64,000 nucleotides of DNA from an uncultured Dehalococcoidia bacterium (GCA_958296245.1 OY282458.1:558001-622000), one strand, 5' to 3'. Shown: positions 10,028-18,781, numbered from the stretch's first letter. Program-made: numbers and translations. The notes: generated from the sequence alone by a model not told the origin.

Positions 10028-11147
10028 TAGTACCGCCGGGGCCGCCCTCCGAGCTCACCTCGAATTCGTAGGTGCGCCCCCCGATAGTAGCCCGGGCAAG
10101 GCGCCGGGTACTCCGGGCGCCTGCGGTCCAGGGGAGACGCCCGGCTACGATTCTGCCCTCGAGGTCCAGGACGTCGAAGGGCTCCCCGTCCACGCTAACT
10201 GAGGGAGGGGGAAGGCCCGCGAAAGCACTGATCAGCGCCTCCGTTCCCCTCATGGCCCGGTGGGCATCCTCCACGTCAAGGGCCTCGAACGCCACCGTCT
10301 GACCGGGCAGGGCCTGACCAAGCCTATCGACGTCCGTGCTGATGACGGTAGCGATCTTGGTGTACCCGCCGGTGGCGCCTCGATCGGCCAGCAGGACTGT
10401 GGGGGACCCGTCTCCGGGCACCTGAATCGCCCCGGCGGGGGTGCCGTCGGAGATGATGTCCGGCCTGGTCCGATGGGAGATGCGCGGCCCCTCCAACCTG
10501 TAACCCACCCTGTCGGAGTCCAGAGACACCGTGTATTCGGACTCCAGAAGCGCGGCGACCGCATCGTCATCAAAAGCATCATCCTGAGGCCCCATGACTA
10601 CGCGCAGATTGTGGCGCCGGCCGTAGGAGGGGGCTTCGAAGCCTGTGGGGGCTTCACGAACGGGGCCGGCGTCGTCGAATGCGGAAATGACGTCGCCCTC
10701 GAGGAGCGCCCGGCCTTCAAGGCCCCCCAGGTCGGCCTTTACGTACGTCGAGCGACTGCCCAGCACCTCGGGGACGTCGATGCCCCCGGAGATGCTGAGG
10801 TAGCAGCGCACGCCGTCCCGCATCTCCGGGAACGACAGCACGGAGCCGGCCCCCAACGCGGCGGGCTCCCATCTCGGCAGTGGTCGTCCGTCCACGGTGG
10901 GCGTCAGGTCGGCGCCGGTTATCGCCACGGTCGCATCCGATAGGAGGCGGGCCGTGGGTCCGATGACGGTCATCTCGAGGCACGCGGCGCCCTGGCCGTT
11001 GCCGGCCAAGAGGTTGGCGGCCCGGAGCGCGAACTGGTCCATGGCGCCCGATACCGGCACCCCGTAGCGCTGAAACCCATAGCGTCCACGGTCCTGTACG
11101 GTGGTGAAGATGCCGGGATGCAGGATCTGCAGTACGGGGCGGCTCAT
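10020..11147 (-). CDS. pxpC: 5-oxoprolinase subunit C (biotin-dependent carboxyltransferase-like)
   Basis: 375 aa from ATG 11147. With PxpA and PxpB it forms the prokaryotic 5-oxoprolinase that hydrolyses 5-oxo-L-proline to glutamate with ATP. The family signature is clear: LHPGIFTTVQDRGRYGFQRYGVPVSGAMD near the N-terminus, and GGIDVPEVLGSRSTYV. I chose ATG 11147 because it overlaps the pxpB stop as ATGA and begins at the family's usual N-terminus. An open extension to 11324 would lie inside pxpB. Confidence 0.9.
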   Translation of the reverse strand: MSRPVLQILHPGIFTTVQDRGRYGFQRYGVPVSGAMDQFALRAANLLAGNGQGAACLEMTVIGPTARLLSDATVAITGADLTPTVDGRPLPRWEPAALGAGSVLSFPEMRDGVRCYLSISGGIDVPEVLGSRSTYVKADLGGLEGRALLEGDVISAFDDAGPVREAPTGFEAPSYGRRHNLRVVMGPQDDAFDDDAVAALLESEYTVSLDSDRVGYRLEGPRISHRTRPDIISDGTPAGAIQVPGDGSPTVLLADRGATGGYTKIATVISTDVDRLGQALPGQTVAFEALDVEDAHRAMRGTEALISAFAGLPPPSVSVDGEPFDVLDLEGRIVAGRLPWTAGARSTRRLARATIGGRTYEFEVSSEGGPGGTIA

Positions 11148-11875
11148 TTGCGCTCGGAAGGGGCGGTATTGTATTCCCCCCGGGATACGGCGTCCGCGAT
11201 GCGCCGGTATTCCTCCTCGCCCGCAATGGGGACGAATCGGACCCGGTCTCCGGCCGATATGAGGGACGGCGGCTCGCGGTCGACGTCGAACAGCTTCAGC
11301 GGGGTCCGGCCTATCAGCTGCCATCCGCCGGGGCTGTCCAGGGGATATACCCCTGTCTGGCTCTCGGCGATGCCCACCGATCCGGCGGGAATGACGGTAC
11401 GGGGCGTCGTCAATCGGGGAGTGGCGAGCCTGTCCGGCAAGCCTCCGAGGTAGGGGAAGCCAGGGGTGAAGCCCATCATGTACACGAGGTAATCCACACT
11501 CGAGTGGAGCCGCACGGCTTCATCTACGGAGAGGCCGGCCTGCTCGGCAACGAAATCGAGGTCGGGAGCGTACTCGCCGCCATAGAGGGCAGGTATCTCG
11601 ACGATACGGCTGGCGCCCGCCTTGCCGTCTTTGAGCTTGGGCATCGCTTCGGAGACGGCGCTCCGCAGTTCTCCGAAGGACGCCAACATCGGGTCGTACT
11701 GGATCATGAGGGAGCGGTAGGTGGGGACGATATCTACGACGCCGCGAATGGGGCCGGCCTCCATTGCGCTGAGCAACTGATTCACCCGGCGGTTGCATTC
11801 GGGGGAAATCACGTCGCCAAGCTCTACTACAAGGGCTTGGTCGCCGGCGGGCAGGAACTTGGGCGATTCGTACAT
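11144..11875 (-). CDS. pxpB: 5-oxoprolinase subunit B (KipI-like)
   Basis: 243 aa, with cyclophilin-like fold motifs LPAGDQALVVELGD at the N-terminus and YMMGFTPGFPYLGGLP, TPRTVIPAGSVGIAE, GVYPLDSPGGWQLIGRT towards the C-terminus. In Bacillus a related protein (KipI) inhibits the sporulation kinase KinA, but linkage to pxpA and pxpC here points to the 5-oxoprolinase role. It lies 30 bp after pxpA and overlaps pxpC by 4 bp. Confidence 0.92.
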   Translation of the reverse strand: MYESPKFLPAGDQALVVELGDVISPECNRRVNQLLSAMEAGPIRGVVDIVPTYRSLMIQYDPMLASFGELRSAVSEAMPKLKDGKAGASRIVEIPALYGGEYAPDLDFVAEQAGLSVDEAVRLHSSVDYLVYMMGFTPGFPYLGGLPDRLATPRLTTPRTVIPAGSVGIAESQTGVYPLDSPGGWQLIGRTPLKLFDVDREPPSLISAGDRVRFVPIAGEEEYRRIADAVSRGEYNTAPSERK

Positions 11876-11905
11876 GAGTCGGAGCGAAAACCAGGTACCG
11901 GGGCG

Positions 11906-12670
11906 TTACACAAGCTGCGCCAGCGGGGTGATGGAGACGCCGGCGTCCTGAAGCCCGCGCTTGACGGCGGCAGCCATCTGGACGGCTCCGGGCGTGTCTC
12001 CGTGGATGCAGAGACTGTCGGCCTCGACCTCGATCACCTCCCCGGTGATGGCGGTAGCCAGGCCCTCGGCGACCATTCGGACGCTCCGGTCGGCCACCTC
12101 CTCGACGTCATGGAGCACGGAGCCGGGCTTCGACCTGGGAACGAGGGTGCCGTCGGGGTTGAGCGCGCGGTCCGCGAATATCTCGCGGCCCACCCTCATG
12201 CCCATCTCGTGCGCAATCTCGACCCACCGGGAGCCTGCCAGCGCGACCACGATCATCTCCGGGTCCACCTCGCGCACCGACTCGCAGATGGCCCGCGCCA
12301 AGTCTTCGTCGTCCACGGCCTGGTTGTACATCGCGCCGTGTGGCTTGACGTGCTGTAGCCGCTTCGACTTGGTGAACGCCTGCAGCGCCCCAACCTGATA
12401 GACGATGTCCGCCCTGGCCTCGTCCGGGGTCACGGACATGTTTCTACGGCCAAACCCAACCAGGTCCGGGTAGCTTGGGTGTGCGCCGACAGCCACGCCG
12501 TGGGCCTCGGCCAGATCCACGGTGTGACGCATCCACGCCGGGTCGCCGGCGTGGAAGCCGCACGCAATGTTCGCGGAGCTTATGTACTCGATGACCTCCT
12601 CGTCGAGGCCCATCTTGTACATCCCGAAGCTCTCGCCCATGTCACAGTTGAGGTCAATCTTCGCAGTCAT
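11906..12670 (-). CDS. pxpA: 5-oxoprolinase subunit A (LamB/YcsF family)
   Basis: 254 aa, full length. Begins KIDLNCDMGESFG, the hallmark of the LamB/YcsF family, followed by SSANIACGFHAGDP with the putative metal-binding residues, and GAHPSYPDLVGFGRR. The conserved VKPHGAMYN and EIEADSLCIHGDTPGA-like (here EVEADSLCIHGDTPGA) segments are present. First gene of pxpABC. The 200-bp gap upstream of it holds no other gene. Confidence 0.95.
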   Translation of the reverse strand: MTAKIDLNCDMGESFGMYKMGLDEEVIEYISSANIACGFHAGDPAWMRHTVDLAEAHGVAVGAHPSYPDLVGFGRRNMSVTPDEARADIVYQVGALQAFTKSKRLQHVKPHGAMYNQAVDDEDLARAICESVREVDPEMIVVALAGSRWVEIAHEMGMRVGREIFADRALNPDGTLVPRSKPGSVLHDVEEVADRSVRMVAEGLATAITGEVIEVEADSLCIHGDTPGAVQMAAAVKRGLQDAGVSITPLAQLV

Positions 12671-12871
12671 TACCCGAAGGCGCTCCTAACTTGGTGTCCT
12701 AGCTAGATTATAGCCGCCGCCTCTCGGATGCGGCAAGCGCCCCCCTTCCCCATTCCCATCACCCCACTTACCAGTTTCGGGATGCCAAACTTTGACGAGT
12801 TCCAAACAGGTCGCCCACGACTTGAAGGGAGCCTTCTTGTTCGCGGCTGGGGGAGGCCCCACTCTTTAGGA

Positions 12872-13735
12872 TCACGCTAATGCATTCTTTGCCTCAGCAG
12901 TCATCTCATATTTAACCGGCTTCTTCCCCGGGTTCTTTATCTTCACTCCTAGCTTCTCAAGGACCGGCCAGATGTTGTTCTTGAACTCCAAACCAAACGG
13001 AGACCCGCCAGCGTCGGCCAATGAATGCTTGGGCCAGTGTCTCTTGATTACCGGTTGGCAGTCAGCGCTCTTGAATGGTCCGACTGGAATATCTCTTAGA
13101 ACTGACTGCGCCATTTCAGCCCAGACGTCCTTAGCGCGTTCCGGGTGACTTTGTACCGGCTTGGTATTCGGCGATTCCGAGATCTCGGTGTTCTTGGCAT
13201 CGCTACGCTCGAACTCCACCGTATGCAGTTGCTCGCGCGGGAAGAATCGCCTAACCGTGGTGGATAACGAGCCTTCTCGGTCGGTCACGACCCATAGGAA
13301 TGGCACCCTCCCATCGGCTAGTGGGATGTCCGGTTCGTCGCGGATCGCAGCGTACAGCGAGATGAAGTCACTGTCGTCACTGAACACCGTGACATGGGTG
13401 ATCCTCTTGAGAATCAAATCAGCCATCGCGTTGGTGGCGATTGCAATGTCAGCAGAATTCTTGGACGAGCTCATGCTGAAGTGCTGCGTACCATGGACGG
13501 CAACATCCAGATCGCAGAAACGACTTGAGGCCCATAGCCGCCACAATTCAGCTTGGTCGGCCCGCACATAGAGGGTTAGTCGTGACGGCGTAGGGGCGCT
13601 GATTGGCCAGTTCTCGACTAGGCTTTGAATCATGGCCTGGCCGTCAGATTGGAAATTCTCCACGTCGACGTAGAGCCCGGAACCCCGATTCGGTTCACCC
13701 TGATCTTGGTTCAGAGCGTCATGTCCGGCATTCAT
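12872..13735 (-). CDS. NYN-domain (LabA/PIN-like) putative RNase
   Basis: 287 aa. The N-terminal half has the NYN pattern: D-V-E-N (LYVDVENF, about residues 22-29), then SADIAIATNAMADL, then VFSDDSDFISL, giving the four acidic residues of a PIN-like metal-dependent nuclease. The C-terminal 90 residues (KDVWAEMAQSVL to KYEMTAEAKN) look like a helical, winged-helix-type domain that might bind nucleic acid. Solitary, about 200 bp from both neighbours. Codon use is somewhat less G+C rich than in neighbouring genes, compatible with transfer. Target unknown. Confidence 0.8.
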   Translation of the reverse strand: MNAGHDALNQDQGEPNRGSGLYVDVENFQSDGQAMIQSLVENWPISAPTPSRLTLYVRADQAELWRLWASSRFCDLDVAVHGTQHFSMSSSKNSADIAIATNAMADLILKRITHVTVFSDDSDFISLYAAIRDEPDIPLADGRVPFLWVVTDREGSLSTTVRRFFPREQLHTVEFERSDAKNTEISESPNTKPVQSHPERAKDVWAEMAQSVLRDIPVGPFKSADCQPVIKRHWPKHSLADAGGSPFGLEFKNNIWPVLEKLGVKIKNPGKKPVKYEMTAEAKNALA

Positions 13736-13933
13736 GCACTTCGCCCCGCATACTCTGCACCCGTTCGGTATGTCCCACCGGCATGTTCATGCTTGGGTAG
13801 GCTGCTATTCCCCCAGCGCCTTCAGAAGAGCTTCGCTGGCATCAACATAGTATATGGCTCAGGCTTTGCCGCCGCGCAGTCCGTAGACCGGCCCCTGTGG
13901 CGCATTGTACAATCTCTGTTGCAACTTGCCGTC

Positions 13934-14179
13934 GTGAGGCTCGCCATCGACCAGGCCATTGTAGAACAGGGGATGAAGCTCACCGCCATCGGCGTGGGCA
14001 CCGCGTTCATGCTGCTCATCGCGCTGACGCTAATCATGTACGTCATGGCGGCGGCGGCGGGCATTGGGGAGCGGCGGCGCGCGGCTGCGGGACCTCAGTC
14101 TGACGCGCGGGAGAAGGCCTTGGCCGCCGTCGTGGCCGTCAACGCGATGTTGGCGCGGGGGGAAGACAACACCGGGTGA
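13934..14179 (+). CDS. OadG-like small membrane subunit of a Na+-pumping decarboxylase
   Basis: 81 aa from GTG 13934, or 68 aa from ATG 13973. One hydrophobic helix in MKLTAIGVGTAFMLLIALTL is followed by a charged, flexible tail, the exact plan of OadG/MmdD gamma or delta subunits, which anchor the carboxyltransferase to the beta subunit. OadG proteins usually have about ten residues before the helix, which favours GTG 13934, but neither start has a strong ribosome binding site. It lies 70 bp upstream of the beta-subunit gene. Confidence 0.7.
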   Translation: MRLAIDQAIVEQGMKLTAIGVGTAFMLLIALTLIMYVMAAAAGIGERRRAAAGPQSDAREKALAAVVAVNAMLARGEDNTG

Positions 14180-14249
14180 CCGTCTCGGTACCGGGTCAAG
14201 GGCTGCGGAACGCTGCGCACGATGACTGCCCTTCCCTTTGGGAGACCAA

Positions 14250-15389
14250 TTGAAAGAACTCGTTGACTTCATAGAGGCGTCAGGGGCGGCCCAGCTTGAT
14301 TGGCGGGCTGTGGTCATGCTGGTCGTGGGCTTCGGCTTCATCTTCGTGGCCGTCAAGCAGAATCGGGAGCCTTACGTCCTGCTGCCGATCGGCCTCGGGA
14401 TAGTGCTCACGAACCTACCTGGGCACGGCATGGCCGAGTTCGTCTCCGGGTCGATCACCCCTCAGGAGTCGGGTATCTTCGGGGTCATCCTGCACTACGG
14501 GTTGTCGTTGTGGAACATCCTGCCGCCGCTGATATTCCTCGGCCTGGGTGCAATGCAGGACTTCTCGCCGCTCATCGCCAACCCCAAGACGCTTCTGCTC
14601 GGCGCTGCTGCTCAGGTGGGCATATTCGTCGCCTTCTGGGGCGCGTTGGTCACCGGCTTCGACCTCAACGAGGCGGCGGCGATCGGGATAATCGGCGGCG
14701 CGGACGGCCCGACCACGATCTTCCTCTCAGCCGTACTTGCGCCGGACATACTCGGAATAACTGCCGTGATCGCCTACACGTACATGGCGAGCGTCGTCTT
14801 CATCCAGCCCCCGTTGATGAAGCTGTTGACCACGCGGCGGGAGCGTGAGATCGAGATGAAGCCGCCCCGCGAGGTGTCGCGGTTGGAGAAGTTGCTCTTC
14901 CCGCCCATCGCCATGGTGTTGATAATCCTGGCGGTGCCCGCCTCGGCGCCGCTCATCGCGATGTTCATGATCGGAAACCTGTTCAAGGAGAGCGGCGTCG
15001 TCCCGCGCCTCTCGGGCGCCGCGTCCAACGAGCTCCTGAACATCGCGACCATCTTCCTGATGATCACCGTGGGCACGAAGTTGGAGGCCGACGTGGTCTT
15101 CCAGGTGCAGACGCTTCAGATACTTGGGCTCGGTCTGCTGGCGTTTGCCTGCGGCACCGTGGGCGGCCTGCTGTTCGCAAAGCTGATGAACCTGTTCCTC
15201 AAGGAGAAGATCAACCCTCTCATCGGCTCGGCAGGCGTATCCGCCGTGCCCATGGCCGCGAGGATATCCCACAACGTCGGGCAGGAGTCGAGCCCCAGGG
15301 TCTATCTGCTGGCTCACGCAATGGGGCCTAACGTGGCCGGCGTTATCGGCTCCGCGGTAGTCGCCGGCGTATTCATCTCGCTGCTATAA
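14250..15389 (+). CDS. Na+-translocating decarboxylase beta subunit (OadB/MmdB/GcdB)
   Basis: 379 aa, at least nine hydrophobic segments. This subunit decarboxylates the carboxybiotin and couples it to export of two sodium ions. The conserved GIIGGADGPTTIFLSA motif, with the Asp required for sodium translocation in the Klebsiella enzyme, lies at about residue 150. The C-terminal PLIGSAGVSAVPMAARISHNVG segment is also typical. TTG 14250 has GGGAGA five bases upstream; an in-frame TTG at 14238 is less well placed. No carboxyltransferase alpha subunit is encoded nearby. Confidence 0.92.
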   Translation: MKELVDFIEASGAAQLDWRAVVMLVVGFGFIFVAVKQNREPYVLLPIGLGIVLTNLPGHGMAEFVSGSITPQESGIFGVILHYGLSLWNILPPLIFLGLGAMQDFSPLIANPKTLLLGAAAQVGIFVAFWGALVTGFDLNEAAAIGIIGGADGPTTIFLSAVLAPDILGITAVIAYTYMASVVFIQPPLMKLLTTRREREIEMKPPREVSRLEKLLFPPIAMVLIILAVPASAPLIAMFMIGNLFKESGVVPRLSGAASNELLNIATIFLMITVGTKLEADVVFQVQTLQILGLGLLAFACGTVGGLLFAKLMNLFLKEKINPLIGSAGVSAVPMAARISHNVGQESSPRVYLLAHAMGPNVAGVIGSAVVAGVFISLL

Positions 15390-15393
15390 CCTG

Positions 15394-15843
15394 ATGGCCC
15401 CCAAGAACCGCTCCTCAGACGGCGAAGCCTCCACCCTGCGAGTCCAGGTTGGGGATACCTGGTACACGGTCGAGGCCGTGGACCTGACGACGGAGCCGGC
15501 GCGCGTCAGGGTAGACGGTGAGATGGTCGAGGTAACGCTGGGAGCGCCGATGACGACCCAGCCGGCGGAGCCGGAGTCGGAAACGCGCAGCGAACCGCCG
15601 GCCCAGTCCTCGTCCTCAGCGCCCCCCTCCAGCCGGACATTCCGCACCCCGATGCCTGGGATCATAGTCTCCGTCGCCGTCTCCGCCGGCGAACAGGTGG
15701 TGACGGGAGACGAGGTCTGCGTGCTGGAGGCCATGAAGATGCAACAGACGCTGAGGGCTGACTGGTCCGGTGTCGTCAAGACGGTGCACGTGCAGCCGGG
15801 GCAGCAGGTCCCCGACGGTGCGCCCATAGTCGACCTAGAGTAG
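15394..15843 (+). CDS. biotin carboxyl carrier subunit of the decarboxylase
   Basis: 149 aa. A beta-rich N-terminal segment and a Pro/Ser/Glu-rich linker (residues 55-82) precede the biotinyl domain. The biotinylated lysine is K115 in EAMKM. Starts 4 bp after the beta subunit stops, so the three genes form one operon. The carrier shuttles carboxyl groups from the carboxyltransferase to the membrane beta subunit. The specific substrate (oxaloacetate, methylmalonyl-CoA or glutaconyl-CoA) depends on the missing alpha subunit. Confidence 0.92.
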   Translation: MAPKNRSSDGEASTLRVQVGDTWYTVEAVDLTTEPARVRVDGEMVEVTLGAPMTTQPAEPESETRSEPPAQSSSSAPPSSRTFRTPMPGIIVSVAVSAGEQVVTGDEVCVLEAMKMQQTLRADWSGVVKTVHVQPGQQVPDGAPIVDLE

Positions 15844-15960
15844 CGGCCCGGTCAGCGAGTATGCCCGGCGCGCTGGCCGCACCGGCAACGTTGCCGATTC
15901 CTCCATCTCCTCAACCGCCATTCTAGGGGACGGTCCCGACAGCCCAGCGCGGTCGGTTTC

Positions 15961-15969
15961 TGTTACAAT
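15961..15969 (+). promoter_or_regulatory. extended -10 promoter of tmRNA
   Basis: TGT-TACAAT (-10 hexamer at 15964-15969) ends 9 bp before the mature tmRNA 5' end. No -35 match is visible at the expected spacing. Confidence 0.5.
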
Positions 15970-15978
15970 TGTAGCAGT

Positions 15979-16333
15979 GGGGACGCGTGGGTTCGACAGG
16001 GGAGTTTCAGCCGGACTGCAGGCCGAGGCGCCACCAACCTCGATAATCAGGTGGCAACCAAGTAACCGGCACTAACAGAGAGCTGGCTCTAGCCGCCTGA
16101 GGCGGCTAGCGTCCGACGGTTCCACCCCCGAGGGGACCGCACGGGCGACGTTAATCGGGGTGCGGCCTCTCCGACACCGATAGGATACGGCCCAAGCTTT
16201 GTCGGCTGGCCTTGGCGAAGTCCCGGGCCGGTAGGGACCGCCGAGGCGAGACCCGTTCGCCGGCTAAGCCTGTAGATGTCCTGGTACTGCGACTCTTCTG
16301 GACGGGGAGTTCGACCCTCCCCCGTCTCCACCA
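15979..16333 (+). ncRNA. ssrA: transfer-messenger RNA (tmRNA)
   Basis: 355 nt. The 5' GGGGACG pairs with 3' CGTCTCC plus A and an encoded CCA, forming the alanyl acceptor stem; GGGAGTTCGACCCTCCC is the T arm. The tag reading frame ends GAG CTG GCT CTA GCC GCC TGA at 16080-16100, giving the degron ending ELALAA. Reading back in frame, the likely tag is GNQVTGTNRELALAA, with an in-frame TAA shortly before it. The pseudoknot-rich middle was not modelled. tmRNA rescues ribosomes stalled on broken messages and tags their products for proteolysis. Confidence 0.95.
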
Positions 16334-16489
16334 CTCCCTCCGGCTTTGCGCCGCAGATATAGGATGCCCTTGGCGTCCCGCACGGCTCCCCGCCGCGGCA
16401 GACAGCGCACCAATGCACCGCAGGCGTATCGCTCATTCCTACGAGCTCAGCGCTTGTAGAGTCGGCTTCAAGCCCTTGGATGGCAGGGA

Positions 16490-16646
16490 ACCTGTTCAGA
16501 CTCTGTGAGAGAAGAGTTCTCCCCTCCGGCAGGGGGTCTGGGGGCTGTGCCCCCAGTTATCAAGGGGCGGGCGGGTGGCGGGTGGGGGATCTTAAAGACG
16601 TCTGCTTATCGGGGCTACCCCCCAGTCGGAAAAGGCGTCCCGATCA
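16490..16646 (+). repeat. MITE-like dispersed element, copy A1 (right end missing)
   Basis: The left terminal repeat is at 16490-16509 (TGTTCAGACTCTGTGAG core). The element body follows, with the 8-bp hairpin CTGGGGGCTGTGCCCCCAG at 16539-16557 and a GGGCGGGCGGG stretch. The right terminus present in copies A2 and A4 is not found. The remaining 170 bp up to the OLD-like gene hold nothing recognisable. Confidence 0.7.
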
Positions 16647-16818
16647 TGGCCCGTGTACCAGTACGCATATCAAACCATGTCCCTAACTCCGTCTAGCAAC
16701 TATATGAATTGACACCTAAAACACCTTGAAGCCTTGGCCGCTCGCTACGTACGCTGTCCGTGAGCGTGCCTTTAGGTACAGGCTTGCTCGGTCAAGACAA
16801 CACCAGGGGAGGAGACGG

Positions 16819-18615
16819 ATGGAGTTCGTCCGCGCTAGGGTCACCAACTACAGGAGCATCGACGACTCGGGCTGGGTCTCTATTGACGGGATCACGTGTC
16901 TCGTAGGGAAGAACGAGTCGGGCAAGACAGCGTTCTTGCAAGCACTCAGGAAGCTGAACCCCGCTCTAGGGGCGAACGGCGACTTCGACATCACGGACTA
17001 CCCGCGCAAGGGCTACGCCCGCTATAAGCGCGTTCACTCCGCCCAACCGGCGACGGCCGTCAGTGCCGAGTTCAGGCTGTCCGAGGAAGAGGCTGCCGAG
17101 TTCGGGGAGCTCGCATCATCGAGAGTGGTCGTACACAAGGACTACTCCAACCGCCTGAAGTGGGACCTCGAGCTCAATCACCCATCCCCGGGAGAGGTCG
17201 CCCGGAGAGACGTGGAGGGCCGCCTAGAACGCCTCATGCCTCTCTTCGCCTACTTCGACAACTACAGCACGATGCGCGGAAAGATTCCCGTCGATAGCCT
17301 CTTGGGGCGCCGCGAAGGGGACCTCGATGATGCCGACAGGACCTTCCTCGCGCTGCTCTCCGTCGCGGGTACCGGCATAGAGGACCTCCGGATGCAGAGC
17401 GACTACGAGCACCTCAAGGCCGAGCTAGAGTCGGCCGCCATCGGCATTTCCGACGAACTGTTCGAGTTCTGGCAGCAGAACAAGCAGCTAAGGGTCGACT
17501 TCGACATGTCGCTTGCCGACCCGAACGACCCGCCCCCGCTCAATAGCGGCACGATTCTCCACATTCGAATATGGAACGACCGTCACCGGGTCTCCGTCCC
17601 GTTCGACGAGCGGTCGAGGGGGTTCGTCTGGTTCTTCTCCTTCCTCACCTACTTCTCGACCCTGGAGGAGGAGAGGACCAATGATCTAATCCTGCTCTTG
17701 GACGAGCCCGGGACCAATCTCCACGCCATGGGGCAGACCGATTTCCTCCGCTTCATCAAGGAGCGCCTCGCCGCCAAGTACCAAGTCATCTACTCGACCC
17801 ACTCGCCGTTCATGATAGACCTCAAGCATCTCGACGGCGTCCGCCTGGTCGAAGACCTCTGCGGCAATGGCACCACCGTGAGCGGCGACCTGTTGAGCAA
17901 CGACAGCGAGACCGTGTTCCCGCTGCAGGTCGCCCTTGGCTACCAGATGGCGGAGCGCCTCTTCCGCGCTCCCCACGTCCTCATGGTCAATAACCCCTCT
18001 GACATGATCTACCTTCAGGTGCTCGGAGACATCGCCGCCTCGGACAGAGGCGCCCGGCTCGACCCCAGATGGGTCCTGATTCCCGTGGGCTCCGCCGACA
18101 ACGTGCCGACCTTCGTCTCACTGCTCGGCGAAGACCACTCCACCGTGGCGGTGCTAATGGACATAACCCCTACTAAGAAGGAGCGGGTCGAGGAACTCAC
18201 AATGGACGGGAAGCCGGACAGCACCGACCCCATAAGATGGGTCGAAGTGACTAGGGTGCGGGACGCGGATATCGAGGACCTGTTCGATCCCGATTTCTAC
18301 CTAAGGATCGTCAACCAATCTTACGCCGGCGTCCTCCCCTCCGATCTGACCCGTACGACAATCTCAGGCAGCAACCCTCGGATCGTGGAACGGCTCTCCG
18401 CGTACTTCCAACAGCACGAGATCGACGGCGGAGAATTCGACAGGAACCGCCCCGCAGCATACCTGCTCGGAAGGCATTCCCAATTGCGCGGCGGCATTGA
18501 CGAGGCGACCGTCGCGCGGGCGGCGGCCCTATTCAACCGCGTCAACGCCCTTCTGCCACTGGACGGCGCGGGATCCGAACCGTCCAGCCTGCACCGTACC
18601 CGCGCCGTGGCCTAA
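16819..18615 (+). CDS. OLD-family ATPase with degenerate TOPRIM domain
   Basis: 598 aa. N-terminal ABC/SMC-like ATPase: Walker A GKNESGKT at 30-37, Walker B LLLDEPGTNLH with D295-E296, and STHSPFMIDL after it. The C-terminal half has the TOPRIM layout of OLD nucleases, but the motif normally reading EGxSD is N391-N392-P-S-D395, and the second acidic motif, normally DxD, is D448-I-T. The usual catalytic Glu and second Asp are therefore absent. The downstream DADIEDLF segment is typical of OLD proteins. ATG 16819 has GGGGAGGAG upstream; an open extension to 16726 has none. OLD proteins act in phage defence. Its neighbour is the CRISPR system, 284 bp downstream. Confidence 0.85.
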   Translation: MEFVRARVTNYRSIDDSGWVSIDGITCLVGKNESGKTAFLQALRKLNPALGANGDFDITDYPRKGYARYKRVHSAQPATAVSAEFRLSEEEAAEFGELASSRVVVHKDYSNRLKWDLELNHPSPGEVARRDVEGRLERLMPLFAYFDNYSTMRGKIPVDSLLGRREGDLDDADRTFLALLSVAGTGIEDLRMQSDYEHLKAELESAAIGISDELFEFWQQNKQLRVDFDMSLADPNDPPPLNSGTILHIRIWNDRHRVSVPFDERSRGFVWFFSFLTYFSTLEEERTNDLILLLDEPGTNLHAMGQTDFLRFIKERLAAKYQVIYSTHSPFMIDLKHLDGVRLVEDLCGNGTTVSGDLLSNDSETVFPLQVALGYQMAERLFRAPHVLMVNNPSDMIYLQVLGDIAASDRGARLDPRWVLIPVGSADNVPTFVSLLGEDHSTVAVLMDITPTKKERVEELTMDGKPDSTDPIRWVEVTRVRDADIEDLFDPDFYLRIVNQSYAGVLPSDLTRTTISGSNPRIVERLSAYFQQHEIDGGEFDRNRPAAYLLGRHSQLRGGIDEATVARAAALFNRVNALLPLDGAGSEPSSLHRTRAVA

Positions 18616-18661
18616 CAGGCCGCGGGATTACGGGGGCGCGAGATTGGCTTCCGCCCTTAAC

Positions 18662-18698
18662 CCCCTGAGTCTGAGGACACCCTCCTCAGACTCAGGGG
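18662..18698. terminator. perfect 15-bp hairpin after the OLD-like gene
   Basis: CCCCTGAGTCTGAGG (18662-18676) and its exact complement (18684-18698) enclose the 7-nt loop ACACCCT. It lies 46 bp after the OLD-like stop codon. No strong T run follows on either strand, so termination would be weak or need a factor. It separates the OLD-like transcript from the oppositely transcribed tracrRNA. Confidence 0.55.
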
Positions 18699-18755
18699 TT
18701 GGTTATGCACTCCTCCCCCAAATCCTGAACGTCCCTTAAACCCCGGAGACAAAGC

Positions 18756-18781
18756 AGAGGGCGGGCCGTAGCCCGCCCTCT
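18756..18781 (-). terminator. terminal hairpin of the tracrRNA
   Basis: An 11-bp perfect stem (AGAGGGCGGGC with its complement) closed by a 4-nt loop. On the minus strand it is followed by GCTTTGT, a short T-rich stretch. By analogy with Neisseria and Campylobacter tracrRNAs it doubles as 3' structural hairpin and transcription terminator. Confidence 0.65.

Noticed and set aside
16505-16696. Two short open frames in the MITE-like copy A1 and a similar one in A4
   Set aside because: Both come from the repeat body, have no Shine-Dalgarno and differ in frame between copies.
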